Shown here one piece after another: positions 10,487 to 23,600 of a DNA stretch of 64,000 nt. The notes beneath the pieces were generated by a model. It searched no databases. It had not been told where the DNA came from and saw nothing but the letters and a program-made list of their open reading frames with translations. Position numbers and translations under genes: made by a program. Position 1 is the first letter of the stretch. Each line of letters begins with the position of its first letter. Source of the DNA: Ornithodoros turicata (lineage: Eukaryota > Arthropoda > Arachnida > Ixodida > Argasidae); the NCBI RefSeq assembly GCF_037126465.1, contig NC_088206.1, positions 74,403,687 to 74,467,686 on the forward strand, in the 5' to 3' direction.

Positions 10487-12109
10487 CTACATACATGTGG
10501 TCACTCACCACTCACTGTGTCTAGACTATGCAATGCACTAATGGTCCACAGGGAGCAAGGAGACGTTTTGTTGACTACCTCTCATCTTGTATTTCCTCAG
10601 AGACACCCCTGTTCTCGATGGAGCATGTACCCCGTCCCGCCATACGTTCTCTTCAAGTTGCTCCTAAGTTTCAAAAATGAAACATCTAATTAATCGAAGC
10701 ATCATGGTCAGCACTCATACCTGTTAACATCAGAACAAGCACTATGTGCAGTTTGGTGTTTCATCGTAAGTTTCATCGTCGTCTTAGTGTCAAAACTCTT
10801 CTGGGATATTGATGATGCATTTCCAGAAATCATTGTCATCGCACTAAAGCACATTCCCTCCCTCGATCCCTGATACAGCAAACAAAGACAAACTGCTACT
10901 CTCGCCCTCTGGACATTCGAATTTCAATTAAAAGCCACCTGTCGTACAGTGCCACCCTCATAGTCATTGCACCTTTTCTTCTTTTTCCCTTTTCTTTTTT
11001 GAATTATTTAGCTTAGTTTCTGTCATTTTTTGAATACTTTTAACATTTTGCTGCTGCTTATGATATTCATGTAAAATACAAGAGAAGTACAAATTGAAGT
11101 TATAGCACATATTTTATCGCAGACGCAACTGGATGAAAAGCAACAAAAAGAGGTAATGTATATGGTAAAATAGATGAAGGTAAAGAAGGGGCAAGAGATC
11201 ACAAAGGGGGGGATCTCAATTGGGGACCCTTCTGGAAAAAGCCCCAGTTGGAACTTGTGGTACCACTCATTTCACCAAAGTGGAACCAACCACCCTACTT
11301 GGGGGTCCATATTTTTGCCTAGTTTTAGTTTTAGTTTTAAATACTCATTTTTTCCCCCAACAACAATAGAGGAATAGAACTCACTCCCACGGGACACCTT
11401 CTATACACTATCACTTGATCATTACATGAACCTTCTTAAAAACTACGAATATCATGCACTGTTTCAGGGCAGAAAGTTGTTTGTACTTTTTTTCCCCACT
11501 GTATTTCTATGTACCACCCTACCTCGGTCTTGTGCCAGTCAATAAATAAATAAATAAAAGGGGAAGAGTTTATTGGGCCATTCCTGCACCACAACTGCAC
11601 TGGTTTTATTCTCATGTAAGCATCTTCTTTTGAAAGGACTCGGGGGACATGATGAACAAAACATGCAACAGAAAACGGGGCAGGCCGAGGAAAGAAGTAA
11701 TACCTAAAATATCCAAGCACATGGACATCATCACAAACCAACTTACTCATGCTGTTTCGGTAATTATACATGACCATTGCATTAGTTTATGATTTTCTCG
11801 AGTTTTATGCGAGCATTTCACTAGTGCATTTCTCTAATGCATGTGCAAATTATGTTTGTATCAAGGAGCAACAAGTATTCGAAAAAGTAGTTATTGGCAG
11901 TTGGGAATGCCATATTTTTGTTGCGGGGTGTTTGTGGCTACTAAGGGAACCCACATATTTGAGATAATTGTGTCAATAATTTTGAGGAGAGAATATAGCA
12001 ACAGAGGACTTTAATATATGTATTGCACTTTCTGAAGAGAGTCTCATAACCTGTCACAGGAACGCTGTTAGTCAACAAGCTCTTCAAGACATCCTCAATA
12101 TGATTTATT
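10487..12109. other. intergenic stretch, no gene recognised
   Basis: AT-rich sequence with small open frames that match nothing I know. It contains a short ggttcc/ccact-like cluster near 11210-11310 and an (aata)n run at about 11540-11557. No exon, transposase or RNA gene is supported. Confidence 0.4.
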
Positions 12110-12700
12110 TAATTGAATGAAAGAAAGTTCCTACAGCCCACAGTTGAGGGCCAAGGCAGGTGAAAATGAAAATGGTTAAATATTGTTGGGTATTTTATAC
12201 TTTAAAAGTGAGTCGGGACTGTCAACACACAAGGTATAGCCCATATAACTAGACAGTATATACGTAAAAGTACAGACAGGTGAAAGCATCATCACAGTCA
12301 CACAAGACAAATTTAACGAGTAAAAAGCATTCAAAAGAAAAATGATCTAACAATACCTAGTCGACTTAATTGAAGAGATTCAGAAGAGCACTGGAATACC
12401 TATCAGGCAACTTGTTCCACTCTCACACAGTATGAGGAAAAGAAAAAAATGAAATTCACAAATCAGCATTTTGTGTTTCTTATTGTTAAGTCCATATACT
12501 CAGGAAGCATGTGCAGGCCTTTGTATGGCAAGCTGCCAACCCACCGTACAAGAACGTATGCATTGTAAAAATTCTTAGTGCTTCTTTTTTAACGCTTTCC
12601 TTTGCATCAGTTTGCACCTGAGCACAGGGGTCCTTGTCTGGATGGAGATTGTCTAATGGGAAGTCTAGTAGACCACAGTGAAGGTTTCCGCACATATTGT
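12110..12700 (-). mobile_element. LINE 3' end (CR1/Jockey-like)
   Basis: Read on the minus strand, the end of a LINE second ORF is visible near 12440-12370: EWNKLPDRYSSALLNLFN followed by a stop, the usual C-terminal signature of CR1/Jockey-type elements. About 250 bp of 3' untranslated sequence follows, ending in a tail with aataaat near 12110. The rest of the element is absent, so it is 5'-truncated. Confidence 0.6.
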
Positions 12701-12799
12701 AATCAGGGTGTCAAGCCGCAAAAAATACGGGTTCGGTACGGGTGAAAAAAGTGTTGCATAATATAAATATGTAAGCTAATATCCACAAATCAGTGTTGT

Positions 12800-12882
12800 G
12801 ATTATGATGATGTTCAAGTACCTTGTTGACAGGACAGGACGACAGGGTTGCTCTGAGTTTGGTGCTTGAACATCATTATGAC
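12800..12882. repeat. imperfect hairpin
   Basis: About 22 bp around 12800-12821 (attatgatgatgttcaag) is repeated inverted near 12862-12882 with few mismatches and a 40-nt spacer. A second short inverted repeat (agtcatcttttattg) lies at 12947-13005. Confidence 0.45.
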
Positions 12883-13020
12883 TATCCGATACCAACAACC
12901 CCATTTGAACAAAATTGGTCAGTGCTGTGGACATACATTACAATAAGTCATCTTTTATTGTTCCAATAGTTCCAACGAACTTTAATTGTTCCAATAAAAG
13001 ATGACTACATCAACACTCAA

Positions 13021-13555
13021 CTTCCGCAACCTTTATAATCAATGTGCTGGACATGTTAGCTTGCAGCTGCTGACAGCGAATCAAAATCTGCGTCTGCATG
13101 GGCTCAGGGACACGCTAGTGTGACATGAGCAAAAATAAGGCAGACGACATGTCAACAAGTTGTAAACTGCTGTTCCATTTTACAAATTTGTCATGCAATT
13201 CATGTCATGTCATGAAATTTTTTAAACATTTCCACGTCTTTTATGTGCTTGTGAGGGACATGTCAACGTGCAACCTCTGATATCGAATCGAAATGTGAGC
13301 CAGTATGGGCTCATGAACACACCGGTGTAACATGAGAGACAATAAGGCAAACGACATGTCAACAAGTTGCAAAACGCTGTTCCATCTTGCACATTTGTCA
13401 TGCACATCTAAGTACTTTTGAAATTTTTTAAACATTTCCACATCTTTTATATTCAACGTGATGGACATCTCAGTGTGCAACCCCTGATAGCAAATGAAAA
13501 TCTGAGCAAGTATGCGTTCATGAACACACCGGTGTAACATGAGCAACATGTGTCA
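13021..13555. repeat. degenerate tandem repeat, period about 208 bp
   Basis: About 2.5 diverged units. Anchor blocks recur near 13050, 13258 and 13465 (acatgttagc, acatgtcaac, acatctcagt) and again as caccggtgtaacatgag near 13321 and 13530. Unit ends share gaaattttttaaacatttccac. There is no long open frame. Confidence 0.6.
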
Positions 13556-14471
13556 CTCAATATTTGCAGTCTTAGCAGGAAAATGGAACAAGGTGGCATT
13601 TCTCGTCCCTTGAGCTACCTGCCGGGACTGGCACAGGATGTACCTGAATGACTCTCCACGAACAATCCGCAAATGTCAACCTTTGGACATTCTGGGAATA
13701 CAAATCGAAGGACGGGGACACGATGACACTGTGAGGACGTCATGGGGACCGTTTGTGTTCTTGGGGGGGGGGGTGACCTTCCACCATAAAAACCCATAAA
13801 CATGTGACGTTGCATGAGAGGGAGTAAATCCAGCTGGCAACTTTCGTCGTCTGCTAGTACGGCATGTTTCTGTAAATTTCTTGAAAACCACTTTGTTGTT
13901 TTGGATGAAACTTTCGCGACTGTGTTTCTGTAGCACTCGTGAATATAGTTTCAGCTAAGTTTCGGAATCGCTTGATTGGTACGAGACCGTCCCTTTAACA
14001 TGTGGCATCTGTAGGGTGAAATGTGTAGATAACTCTCTATCTGCATTAGCAGAGTTTCATAGCATCAGGGCGTCGTAATGTGCCAAATTTCTGTCAGCAT
14101 GCCACACTTTTTGATTTACAATATTTCACAATGTGCTGCACAATGATATATTTTCTAGAAAGAACATTCCATGTGAAATTGTTGGAATTTAAATACCCAG
14201 GCTGATGGCCACTGAGGGGTTAAGATGAAAACCAAGTGCCTTGACATCTGGTATCCTGGGTATATGTCATCATTGATAAGTATGCACTGGAGTTTTTAAC
14301 GATTTTAAACTGAGGCACCAAACAACCCTTTCTGATAACCTTTTCAGTGACTTTCATCTTTCATCGTTGATTTCTTAGGCAATTTGAGGCTTTGTTTGTA
14401 TCTGTCCCTTCTATGTTGTTCCAGCCTCAGAACATCAGTTTCTCTCATGAGGTTGCTTTTTTCATTTCTAG
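13556..14471. other. upstream of the first recognised Dnmt3 exon, nothing assigned
   Basis: I see no coding homology. Earlier Dnmt3 exons, which encode poorly conserved N-terminal sequence, could lie here or before 13000 and would not be recognisable by eye. A polypyrimidine tract and AG at 14455-14471 form the acceptor of the next exon. Confidence 0.35.
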
Positions 14472-14612
14472 TCTGGGGAAGTTGTGTGGGGCAAACTGGG
14501 GTCATCCCGCTGGTGGCCCGCTGTTACCATTGCTGGCTCTGACTGCGGAAGACATCTGGCTCATGAGCACATGGTCTGGGTCTTTTGGTATGGAGATCAC
14601 AAGATTTCACAG
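14472..14612 (+). CDS. Dnmt3: Dnmt3 exon, PWWP domain (first part)
   Basis: 47 codons, phase 0 at both ends, acceptor tttctag and donor gtatgc. The start [20 protein letters not shown] matches the PWWP opening, with VWGKL and a W-W-P core (RWWP here, SWWP in vertebrate Dnmt3). The second strand pair, [12 protein letters not shown], corresponds to the VMWFGDGKFS block. The domain continues in the next exon. Confidence 0.9.
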
Positions 14613-17600
14613 GTATGCCATTGCACATAGAAATTTACATGGTAAAATGGACACATGAAAATTGCACCAACAAAGCCATAAGGAACCATAAGGAAGTGCA
14701 ATTTAGCGGTTGGAACTACCTAACAAATCAGCTAAATATGTAGATTGCGCGTTGTATATAACATCCCCTTGAGATGTGGAAACAAATATATAGGTCAGAC
14801 TTCCCGGTGTCTTAACACTAGGTTAAAAGTGCACAATCCGAATTTAACAAAGAGCTACAGTCTAGCCACAATATAATGACGCTCATGGAGACCACAATTT
14901 CTTTGGTGGTATCAAACATTTCGTTGTATTGAATTGAAAGTCACTAATCGCGAGGGCATGCCGTACATAACCGTCGATCACTCCTGGTATGATATAGAAA
15001 AAGTGCCAAAGGGCACTTAGAGCATTTTATTCTTGCGTGAAAGAGCTGGTCATGCGCGGCGTTGTTTGTACGCTGCCAAAGCCTTCTCAGCTTTCTCCAT
15101 GTAGTGTTACAATCCTGCAAATCTTCTAAGTATGTCTATGGTAGTGCGTCGTCCGTAAGGCTCTCCGTTGCTACGACATGTTTGTCCCCGACAAGAAAAT
15201 CATGTAGGCTGATTTTGTCACATACGCTGCCACACAAACGAAGCGTTCCCACGCGCATGCGTCTTTGCTGTTACATTTGTGAAGAGGAGACCCCTTCCAA
15301 TAACCGAGACTTCCTTTTGTAGGAACCCCTAATCGCGAGTGCTATCCTTCTCTCCAGGAACAGGACGGTGCTTGCGCCCTTTCTTTTCGTGACCCTCAAG
15401 TCGGCTTGGGTCATAAATCTTATCTTGTTCTTTCGTTGTATCGTGGCGGTGGCCAAAAAGTATTTCGCTGTAGTGAGAGTTAAAATACATTGATCTCTAT
15501 GGCACTCTGCCGGGGTATCCAAATAATTTTGCTCTACCACGAATTTTGTTGTACAGTTGGACATCTCAATAACCAACGTCGGTTTAATTAATTCCTCCAT
15601 TTAACGAAAAACATTTTGTCACTCGTCCGCATAGACACCAGTGTGTTTTTGTGCTCTATTTAATGAAATACATTCGTTTGGTTGGCTGACCTTCTACACG
15701 TGTCGTTCTTTTTCACCACCAAGAAGAGGAGGAGCAACCTTCTCCCTTTCATTGTCCTCACGCGAGTTTTCGTTGGCAGTGGTGGAACTGCTGCGCCGCC
15801 AAATTGCTCCAATGCCCGCATCCTGCTACATGCTGCTACAAATAGGCGGTTTTTTGAAGAATTGTGCCAAGGCTGCTCCCAGTACGAACGTTGGAAGTAG
15901 AAACTGAAAATGGTAACAATGTTTCTTTTATCGTTCACGTGCAGCCGCAGCGTGCTGCTCACGTCATCATGTCCCTATAAAGATTTAGAGGTAAGAGGTG
16001 TTACAACTGGAGATCACCATTGGGTCTTGTGTCGCGTGTGAGCTTAATCAAACAGCCCGTGCCTTGTTCCAAGGTTTTTGGATTCCTGATGCAGTGCGTT
16101 GCATTTCAGTCGTTGCATTTGCATAAAACTTCTGCTAGGATTCAAACAATTTCCTAAACCATGCTTTTGGCAGTTACAGTTCGCGCAAGCCAGAACAAAA
16201 CAAAGTTTAAGCGAACGCTACACGTGCGCGAGGCACCAACAAGGATGCATTGTTTATAATAAGGGTTCTAGAGGAAGCTGTATCTAAGTGGACCGTCCAG
16301 GGCTCACTTGTAGCCCGATGATGGAAACTATATATTCCCAATTGCTAGTCGCATTGAACCTCGACATAATTAAATGAAGGTTTGTGGGCAAAGGTAAATT
16401 AACCTTCAATGTGGACAACGCTACAAGACACTGCTTCCTTTTATCTGTTTCTGTATCGTGTTTTCTTGCTTGTTTGCTGTTTTTACACTTAGGACGACTT
16501 TGTACCCCTGCCTGAAGCGGCTTCAACTCAAAGAACTGAATGCAGCTCTTTTTCCTCTTTGCATAAGGCGTACAATGCTTTCGATCGTGGACATGCCGCG
16601 TCTAGCCATGTGGAAGCTGCTCTTCTCGATTATTATCACTACTTCGGGAACTCCGTATCACAGAGTGAACGTTTCAGGTTCAGTCAGAATGCATTTGGTG
16701 TACCTCAAATTGCTTTCTTCACCGTGTGATTTCGAGCTGGCTGACACTTGGTCCGGCTCCTGATCCAGCAGTTTTCAGTGTTGAAGGCGGTATTATATAC
16801 TGTTTGACAGGAGGTCTCTATCTGGTGCTATACATATATATATACATATATCTGAATGTCTGTCTATATATGCCTGTCTATGCAATCATCTGTCTTCAAG
16901 TTCGTGGCCAGGGTGCCTGTTCTGCACAATTCCCGACTCTGTTCTGGTGGACTGAGCTTCTGCCGCACATGCTTTTCTCCCAAATGGAAGACCTCATAAA
17001 AATGATCCTGCGTCATTTTTTCTTTTTGCGTGCAGAAGCTTACTGAAACAAGTCCAGTGTGGCTTTGAAGCCCGTTCACTTAAACCTGTCAGAAAACTGG
17101 AAAGACGACAATGATTGGTGCCGACACAGAAGCCACTGTAGAGGACAATGGTCTTCCTCTACATGAGTCCTGACCGGCGATGATGGAATGTCCCAGCAGG
17201 CAGATAGTCATGGCCTCACGCTAGGACGGTGCCAGTAGAACTGCAGCAGAGGCATCGTCTTCCATGGGCCGCCACATCACTTCCCCCCCCCTCAGACGGG
17301 AGGAATGAAGACGGCACGTGGATGTGGCTTGAGTTCGTGGCAATGTAGTGCGCTGCCCCATCGTGCTGCTACCACAACGCGAGATGATCACTGGCGCAGG
17401 AGCACGACGCGATTTATGACTGTTACATTGAAAATTTCACATATCTCGAAATCCTGCTTTTCCCGAATTTGCCCGGTTTTTTACGACTGAGTTAACCTGG
17501 CCTAACCTAACCTCGGTCACATCGGATGCACATTCTAGATGGACCCACTCTTCGACATGTGGAATACGTAATCGCATACCCTGTGTGAATAATAAAAATT

Positions 17601-20600
17601 TAGATCATTGGCAGCTCATGGCTTTTTTTTTTCTCAAGTAGGACATTGATAATTTCCCAAAAATGCTGTCTCCAAAAGTGGGTGTGCCTTTCAGTTGCCT
17701 CGAGATAAAGTGGTCAATTTTGTGTTGGAATTTGGAAACAAGTTTTCTTCATACGACGGCAAGCTTTACGTGAATGGAGTATTGGAAGCCCTTAAGGTAA
17801 GTGGGAATTTGTTGTTGGAAGGCATTTTCTGTGTGCCCAGAATGTGTTTCTGAGCTTCTGAGCTATCTAAAAGTTTTTAAAAAAAAGTAGGAACATGTCT
17901 TCAGTCAATCGAGTGACTAAAGACATGTTCCTAATTTTTTTTACATTACACCCGTCTTGAGTTGGACTCCGATTGGAGTCCAGCAACTCAAGACGAGCGT
18001 AACCTTCATCCAGTGTTGCATTCATAAGTGAACACTACCAGTAGTAAATAACATTGCCATGGCCACGGTGAAATGAAAAAAAAGAAAAGAAAAGAAAACT
18101 ACAAAATAAGTAACTAAAAATCGTAGTGCCTGCTCCTCGTGCTATGGTGGAGCATGGTGTTGATGTCATGAGTTATGAAGGCTGCGACGAGGTAAGCGAC
18201 GGAGGCACCCTCGAGATCCTGCATTGCGCGCTCTCGTGTAGTATTTAGAGCATTACAGGGAATGGAGTCATCAAACGAAAAAAAAAGAAAGAGAAAAGTC
18301 ACTCAAATGTCATCGCACAACAGGAATAGCCATTACCCGAATTCAGTACCGGACGATAAATTTGTTTCCATTTCTGTTTCCGGTAATGGAGGACCGTGGT
18401 ATGTGTTTCCGTTTCCATTACCGTTACCCTTCCCTGCTCCTCATGTACTTCACAAACACGTTAGCAAAGCTTGGGGTAAGGATTGGGAGGAAGGAGAGGA
18501 AGAGCCCTCTACATCCACAAAAACTTGGTAGTGTAACAATAACGCGCTTGCCCGTCCTGAATTTAATTTGGTCTCGTGCTGTTGTGAACCGAAAACGAAG
18601 AACCCTACGTATTCGCTAAGTCACCGGGACGAGCTGGGGTCTCTGCACTGGGCCATCAGGCTAGTCTGGGCCAGGTCACGTAAAAACATGAAGGCCCGGG
18701 CCAGGCCATTCTTCGATGCGCCCGGGCCGGGTCGGGCCCGGAAAAGTTGGCCTGTGCTGGGCTGTAATCACAACAGGACGTCCGCGTGGGAAATGTTAAA
18801 CGGCCGACACTACGTTGGATCTTATCTGTCCTGGTCAGCCGTTCGTTTCCGCGAAAGTTTGTGCGTCATGGGACTGCCAGAGGGGACAGGAGTTTTCAGA
18901 TAAATAAAAAAAGTTTAGATGTTGGCAAGAAGGAGCACTGGAGAATCTGTATCATTGTGGCTAAGCAGGGATCGGTCATTTATGTAGTCGAAGATGAGCA
19001 CCAGCTATGGGCATCAGGTGGACCACATCAAGGGGCGGAACTCTGTAGAGTCTTGGGACGGACAGGAAATTCCCGTTGGCATTTCTCGACTGCGTGAACG
19101 GTTACCTCCGCCGTTACCTTTTCCGGAGGCACGCGCATCCTGAGAACGAGATCCACCCGAGGGATGGTGGTGACATCGACCATCGATCACCACCGTACGT
19201 AACTGAATCCGGAGACAATGCGTTATCCCACCCGCACACGGAAGAGTCCACAACGCTATAACTACAGCTGAAGAGGGAGGGATGTAGTAGCCGCGAACAA
19301 GTTCTGTTTTTGCTTTTCCTCGGATCCGTTCATCTCTGTTATGTTTCATTAAATACTTTATCATTCTTGCTACTGGCAAGTCCTGGGTTATTTCAGTTTC
19401 TCAGTGAGGGATTGTTATTGCAAGAGTCCTACCTGCACGAATGTTGAGGCTGTTCCTCAGTGCTGTATTCCATAGCTTCAGTAGCACTTTTTGCAGTTGG
19501 TACTGCCCTCGACGCTTCACTTTCTTTTAGCACTGGCAAAGCTACAGAGTACAGCACTGAGGAATAGTCTCAACATTTCTGCACCTGGCCTCTATTTGAA
19601 TGTAGCTTCAATTGGCTGATCTCTGAGGTCAACGAGACTGTGTTTTCCGTGTTCTCACGAATTTTCTCAACTAAAGCCCCCACGAAAATGCGAAAATATG
19701 TGCCACACCAAATCAACTACTTTTACAGTATGGTATTTTTGGACTTGAGCGGTGTTTTTTCAGCACTTTCTGACCAGAGGTGCCTTGTAAAATGGTTTTG
19801 CATTGCAGGAAATTGCACACCGCTCCAATGCTCCTGTGGCTAAAGGTGATTCACTTGCACTCATCCAGTGGGGGAAATCTGCTTTCATAAAAGAGCCAAA
19901 AGTTCTGCATTACAAGGCGACTGGATTCGGTACGTTCAACAGAACTTGACTCTGAGTTAACGGTAACGTCCCCCTAACAGCCCCCGAGAACATCCAGTGT
20001 TACTTGGAAAAAATGCGATGCCAATACCTGGAGAAGCACGAGCCACAGCGTGCAGGTATTACATCCGGTCCTATAATCATCACGCTAGTATATTTTGTGT
20101 TAATTCTACAGAGGAGGATGCCATTAAGAAGGTCCTACAGGGCACATTGAAACTGGAAGGTGAGCAGCATTCATTTCTATTACAGTTCATAATGTCTTTT
20201 TTTGTTTGGTTCTAAACTTGGTTTGTTTATGTTTCGTGAAGTTGTCGTTCAAAACACATACAGTCATCTCTTGCTTATCTGTGACTCAATTAACCAGAAA
20301 ACTTATCTGGCCTGCGTCATCAGGAATGACCATTCGTTTTGTGTTCATTTGACCGGAATTCTTTATCCGTATCCAGACATAGAGTACTGGGAACAATGTT
20401 CCAGACATAGTGTCATTCTGACTCGGTTTATCGAGAAGAGTGTCAGTGTCTTGGCATGTACGCTGGTATTGTCCCACACTTCCCGTATAAAATGGACTAC
20501 AGGTCGATCCCCTTTTCTAACCACAAAATAAAGGAAAAGAACTTACTGCCGTTTTGTGTTCATTTGACCGGAATTCTTTATCCGTATCCAGACATAGAGT

Positions 20601-23600
20601 ACTGGGAACAATGTTCCAGACATAGTGTCATTCTGACTCGGTTTATCGAGAAGAGTGTCAGTGTCCTTGGCATGTACGCTGGTATTGTCCCACACTTCCC
20701 GTATAAAATGGACTACAGGTCGATCCCCTTTTCTAACCACAAAATAAAGGAAAAGAACTTACTGCCGTTTTGTGTTCATTTGACCGGAATTCTTTATCCG
20801 TATCCAGACATAGAGTACTGGGAACAATGTTCCAGACATAGTGTCATTCTGACTCGGTTTATCGAGAAGAGTGTCAGTGTCCTTGGCATGTACGCTGGTA
20901 TTGTCCCACACTTCCCGTATAAAATGGACTACAGGTCGATCCCCTTTTCTAACCACAAAATAAAGGAAAAGAACTTACTGCCGTTTTGTGTTCATTTGAC
21001 CGGAATTCTTTATCCGTATCCAGACATAGAGTACTGGGAACAATGTTCCAGACATAGTGTCATTCTGACTCGGTTTATCGAGAAGAGTGTCAGTGTCCTT
21101 GGCATGTACGCTGGTATTGTCCCACACTTCCCGTATAAAATGGACTACAGGTCGATCCCCTTTTCTAACCACAAAATAAAGGAAAAGAACTTACTGCCGT
21201 TTTGTGTTCATTTGACCGGAATTCTTTATCCGTATCCAGACATAGAGTACTGGGAACAATGTTCCAGACATAGTGTCATTCTGACTCGGTTTATCGAGAA
21301 GAGTGTCAGTGTCCTTGGCATGTACGCTGGTATTGTCCCACACTTCCCGTATAAAATGGACTACAGGTCGATCCCATGTGTAGGTCGATCCCCTTTTCTA
21401 ACCACAAAATAAAGGAAAAGAACTTACTGCCATTTTGTGTTCATTTGACCGGAATTCTTTATCCGTATCCAGACATAGAGTACTGGGAACAATGTTCCAG
21501 ACATAGTGTCATTCTGACTCGGTTTATCGAGAAGAGTGTCAGTGTCCTTGGCATGTACGCTGGTATTGTCCCACACTTCCCGTATAAAATGGACTACAGG
21601 TCGATCCCATGTGTAGGTCGATCCCCTTTTCTAACCACAAAATAAAGGAAAAGAACTTACTGCCGTTTTGTGTTCATTTGACCGGAATTCTTTATCCGTA
21701 TCCAGACATAGAGTACTGGGAACAATGTTCCAGACATAGTGTCATTCTGACTCAGTTTATCGAGAAGAGTGTCAGTGTCATCATGTCATGATGACATGAT
21801 GATGTCGCAAGTCAAGGGCAGCGAGCGTTGACGCAGTTCATTAACGAAAGTAACGCGGTCGTCTTCAGTCTTCAGATGAAGCGACAGCAGAACACCCAGT
21901 GCAGACTTCTGTAGTCTCCAGTAACGGGTACACTTCTTGGATACTGTGAACCGGCGTTGTGCGCACATGTTGCCCTGCTCTTCACCAAATGCAATAACAT
22001 CAAGTTTAAAGTGTGTGGTAAACTGCCTTCATATGGCACCAAGGAATGCCAAAATGAAAATGGCAAGGCGTTCTGCGATCAAGTGGAAGTGATGTGTGCA
22101 CGGTGGCCCGCTCGTGCTGACCACGTGACAGAGCATGTATTGCCAAATGGAGCCTCGTTTTTGCCTACCGACTGGTATATAAGACAGAGGCAGATTTTTG
22201 CGACTCATGTTTTTTTTTTTTTTTTAATTCCTCAACCTATTGTCCGGTTTATAGGGTATGTCACTTCCTCGGGAGCCTTCTGGTCTACTCTTTGACCACT
22301 TTTGCTCAGAAGTCTCTCACTGGACGCTGGTGTTGGCTGACAGCAAGAATGGCTCCGGTGAAGCGCAAGAGGTGTCCAATTTCAACAGGACAGAACAAGT
22401 CGATGTGCGAACATTAGCTGGACGAGCCCTGTGAAGGCATTTCTGCCCTTCAAGCCTTGGCTAAAAGCGCACTTGTTGTTGACTTCGGAATGTCTACGAT
22501 ATGCGACATTCTGCGGGAAAAAGAGAGTGTCAAGTGAAACGTGCACGGGTACTTCCGTTTGTCAAGTTGGAAGAAGCGCTTTTTACACCTGCACATAACG
22601 ATATACAGTCGAACCTCGATATAACGAAACCCACGGGGACTGCAATTTCTTTTGTTGTATCGAACATTTCGTTGTACCGAATTCAAGGTCACAGATCGCG
22701 ACCTTTGCGAGGGCGCGCGTTGTAGATAAGCGTCGATAACGTCCGCTTTGATGCGGAAAAGTTTTTCGTGAAAAATGACAACAACTACAAATACAGCGCC
22801 AAAGTCTACAGTATTTTATTCTTGCGTGAAATAGCCGGTTATACGCGTCTGTGTCGTGCCTAGAAGACGCTGTGTCACGCATTGTTCGTACGCCACAGAA
22901 GCCTCTGCAGCTTTCTCCATATCATGTTGCGATCTCCCGCAAACCTTCTACGTCTATGACAGTGCGTTTTCCGTAAGGCTCTCCATTGCTACGGCATGTT
23001 TGTCCCCGTCAAGAAAATCATCTAGGCTGATTTTGTCACTTACGCCGCCACGCGAACGAAGCGTTTCCCAAGCGCGGGATGGCGCCTTGTGTCTCGTGCT
23101 CTTTTTACTTGGCTGCAACCGGACAGTCCAAAACAAGCGCGAAAAGGAGAAGCCTCGAAAGAAAATCCCTAACCTTCCAATGACTCAGACTTCCTTTTGT
23201 AGGCATCAGATTCCTCCCGACCCTAATCGCGCGTGCCATCTTTCGCTGCGGGAACAGGACGCTGCTTGCGCCCTTTGTTTTCATGACCCTAAAGTCGGCT
23301 TTGGGGTCATAAACCTTATCTCGTTCTTTCGCTGTATCGAGGCCGCGGCTAAAAAGTGTTTCGTTGTAGCGGGAGTTAAAATACATTGATCTCTATGGTC
23401 CTCTGCCGGGGAATCCAAATTATTTCGCTCTATCGCGAATTTCGTTATATCGCGTTTCGTTGTAAGGAGGTTTGACTGTACTCTGTAGAGCGATCATTTT
23501 TACTTTTACTGTCAAAATATACATTGCCTCAATGGAGTATGAACCCGTGCATAACTATATAAAGTTTGTCGTTCTGAGTACTTATACAGCGATATCTGAT

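Larger units (their letters stand above)
14613..17694 (+). other. Dnmt3 intron (3.1 kb)
   Basis: It contains a degenerate TA-type inverted-repeat element (14858-15560), an AT microsatellite near 16829-16853, and at 17110-17200 one end of the inverted-repeat family also seen at 28802-29045. Between these I see no gene. Confidence 0.7.
17797..19808 (+). other. Dnmt3 intron (2.0 kb)
   Basis: It holds two adjacent hairpins (17879-17996), a GC-rich ggcccgggcc stretch near 18690-18745 and a spaced inverted repeat (19440-19577). No coding region is supported. Confidence 0.65.

Noticed and set aside
16829..16853. AT dinucleotide run as a regulatory element
   Set aside because: It is a simple tatatata microsatellite in an intron, with no other signal.
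17491..17513. cctaacctaacc as interstitial telomere (TTAGG)n
   Set aside because: Only two units, well within chance.
18690..18745. GC-rich ggcccgggcc stretch as a promoter CpG island
   Set aside because: It is under 60 bp, lies in an intron and looks like simple repeat sequence.
20456..21412. 318-codon open frame read as a repeat protein
   Set aside because: It exists only because the repeat unit is a multiple of three. It has no domain, is broken by the 215-bp and 233-bp units, and lies inside a Dnmt3 intron.
22856..23389. 177-codon frame as a host gene
   Set aside because: It lies wholly within a TA-flanked inverted-repeat element, has no known domain, and the related copies do not keep it open.
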